A stretch of 6,679 nucleotides of DNA from positions 1-6,679 of the forward strand of contig CAJJNQ010000072.1 in assembly GCA_905193155.1 (NCBI GenBank). The letters run 5' to 3'. The first letter of the stretch is position 1; each line of letters begins with the position of its first letter. Shown here piece after piece: positions 6,231 through 6,679 of the stretch. The notes under the pieces are model-generated. The model saw only the letters and a list, made by a program, of their open reading frames with translations, made no database searches and was not told the DNA's origin. The position numbers and the translations under genes were made by a program. The stretch comes from an uncultured Christensenella sp. (GTDB taxonomy: Bacteria > Bacillota > Clostridia > Christensenellales > UBA1750).

Positions 6231-6270
6231 CTCCGAACCCCGCACCGCTCTCCCGTCTCTTCTCCATTAG

Positions 6271-6291
6271 CCGCCGCAGCGGACTGAGGGG
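6271..6291. repeat. Partial copy of the GGGGAGCTG...TGAGGGG repeat
   Basis: The sequence CCGCCGCAGCGGACTGAGGG (6271-6290) matches the right half of the unit at 6469-6515, including the CCGC/GCGG stem with CGCA loop. The left half (GCTCCCC...GGGGAGC) is missing. Confidence 0.6.
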
Positions 6292-6325
6292 ATGCCGCCA
6301 CCGCGCAGAATCCACACATCATCTT

Positions 6326-6369
6326 ACCCCTTCGGGGTGCGTTCCCAGCGGGGGAGCTGGCGCTCCCCC
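6326..6369. repeat. Two GC-rich hairpins
   Basis: ACCCC/GGGGT (6326-6330 with 6334-6338, loop TTC) is followed by a perfect 8-bp stem GGGGGAGC/GCTCCCCC (6350-6357 with 6362-6369, loop TGGC). No coding signal is seen between 6292 and 6419. Confidence 0.6.
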
Positions 6370-6419
6370 TGCACCCCCTCTCCCACCGCCCTCCAGATGC
6401 AGGCCTGACAGATTCAAAG

Positions 6420-6515
6420 GCTCCCCTTAAGGGGAGCTGGCGCGCAGCGCCTGAGGGGTTGTTCTTCGGCTCCCCTGTGTAAGGGGAGCTGTCCGCCGCA
6501 GCGGACTGAGGGGTT
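6420..6515. repeat. Two copies of a dispersed GGGGAGCTG-hairpin-TGAGGGG repeat
   Basis: Each unit has a GCTCCCC/GGGGAGC stem, then CTG, then a second hairpin of variable stem, then TGAGGGGTT. Copy 1 (6420-6460) uses GGCGC/GCGCC with loop GCA (6439-6451). Copy 2 (6469-6515) uses GTCCGC/GCGGAC with loop CGCA (6491-6506). The copies are 52 nt apart. I recall similar units as abundant intergenic repeats in Faecalibacterium-like genomes; this was not checked by search. Confidence 0.75.
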
Positions 6516-6530
6516 ATCCCCTTGGGGTAG

Positions 6531-6679
6531 GGGGCAAGGGGGAGGGCTCGCAAGCCCTCCCCCAATCTCCTCTCGCCCGGCGGCCGCACTTAAAAACTGC
6601 ACAAAACAAGACCGGGTAAGCCCGCCCCAGGGGGTGTCGGGGGCGGCCGCAGCCGCCCCCGACTCAAGAGGGGGCAAGG
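6531..6679. repeat. Composite hairpin repeat, units B-C-A-B (cut by window end)
   Basis: Module B (6531-6563) is a perfect 11-bp hairpin with arms 6538-6548 and 6553-6563 and loop CGCA. Module C is 6572-6631, the same 60-nt length as the copy at 79-138. Module A (6631-6664) is identical to 1-34. A new B starts at 6671. Spacing from A to B is 40 nt at both ends of the window, and the full period is about 137-140 nt, so this is a tandem array that runs past the window edge. Confidence 0.8.

Larger units (their letters stand above)
5566..6270. repeat. Mosaic of repeated hairpin modules, non-coding
   Basis: About 700 nt are built from recurring parts in the order H1 hairpin, connector (TTCCGCATGGCTTATTTT), an A/T-armed hairpin, connector (AAAACGCTCATGCTTCAG), H2 hairpin, then a tail (CTCCGAACCCCGCACCG). 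Exact duplications include 5596-5718 = 5774-5896 (123 nt), 5845-5922 = 5923-6000 (78 nt, tandem) and 5566-5620 = 6024-6078 (55 nt). Diverged copies continue to about 6262. Long open frames cross it on both strands, but they are fed by the repeats, carry no ribosome site and read as low-complexity protein. The region is best viewed as a structured intergenic repeat nest. No transposase or recombinase is present. Confidence 0.85.

Noticed and set aside
5541..6287. Plus-strand open frame of 248 codons through the repeat nest, with internal peptide repeats
   Set aside because: The repeats are explained by DNA-level hairpin modules, their spacing (178 nt) is not frame-keeping, and no ribosome site precedes the start.

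Overview
The window looks like chromosomal DNA from a GC-rich Gram-positive anaerobe, most likely a gut member of the Clostridia (Oscillospiraceae / Faecalibacterium-like). This rests on strong AGGAGG-type ribosome sites, a Na+-pumping biotin decarboxylase operon with separate small subunits, and dense GC-rich hairpin repeats such as GGGGAGCTG...TGAGGGG. The last is a recollection of such genomes, not a search, so the taxonomic call is an inference.

The centre (414-5395) is one operon of five genes, all on the minus strand, separated by gaps of only 28-50 nt. In transcription order it encodes: an acyl-CoA carboxyltransferase of the MmdA/PccB type (3938-5395); a small membrane-anchored OadG-type gamma subunit (3510-3890); a biotin carrier protein (3075-3467); the integral-membrane Na+-translocating beta subunit (1834-3024); and a 5S/OadA/PycB-type carboxyltransferase without its own biotin domain (414-1805). 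A bidirectional intrinsic terminator (361-395) closes it. The subunits are expected to share one biotin arm. The carboxyl group would be taken from (or given to) an acyl-CoA by MmdA and a 2-oxoacid by the 5S-type subunit, and decarboxylation of carboxybiotin by the beta subunit would export Na+. Two carboxyltransferases of different substrate class beside one pump is the notable biochemical feature. It suggests a hybrid of a Na+-pump decarboxylase and a transcarboxylase. The MmdA-type protein is also divergent at several signature loops.

Downstream of the operon (1-346) is a run of hairpins with no gene: a composite A-B-C repeat (1-170), then three further strong hairpins, one with a continuous stem of 21 pairs. 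Upstream (5396-5565) is an AT-richer leader with an imperfect 18-nt palindrome and a small hairpin. I could not identify a convincing promoter there.

From about 5566 to 6270 lies a non-coding mosaic of repeated hairpin modules. It includes a 123-nt exact duplication, a 78-nt exact tandem duplication, and four copies of a hairpin whose stem sequence changes while pairing is kept. From 6271 to the end come other hairpin repeats, finishing in a second copy of the same A-B-C repeat that begins the window. The operon is therefore bracketed, in direct orientation, by the same structured repeat family. This is the most unusual structure in the window; what it does cannot be decided from the sequence alone.
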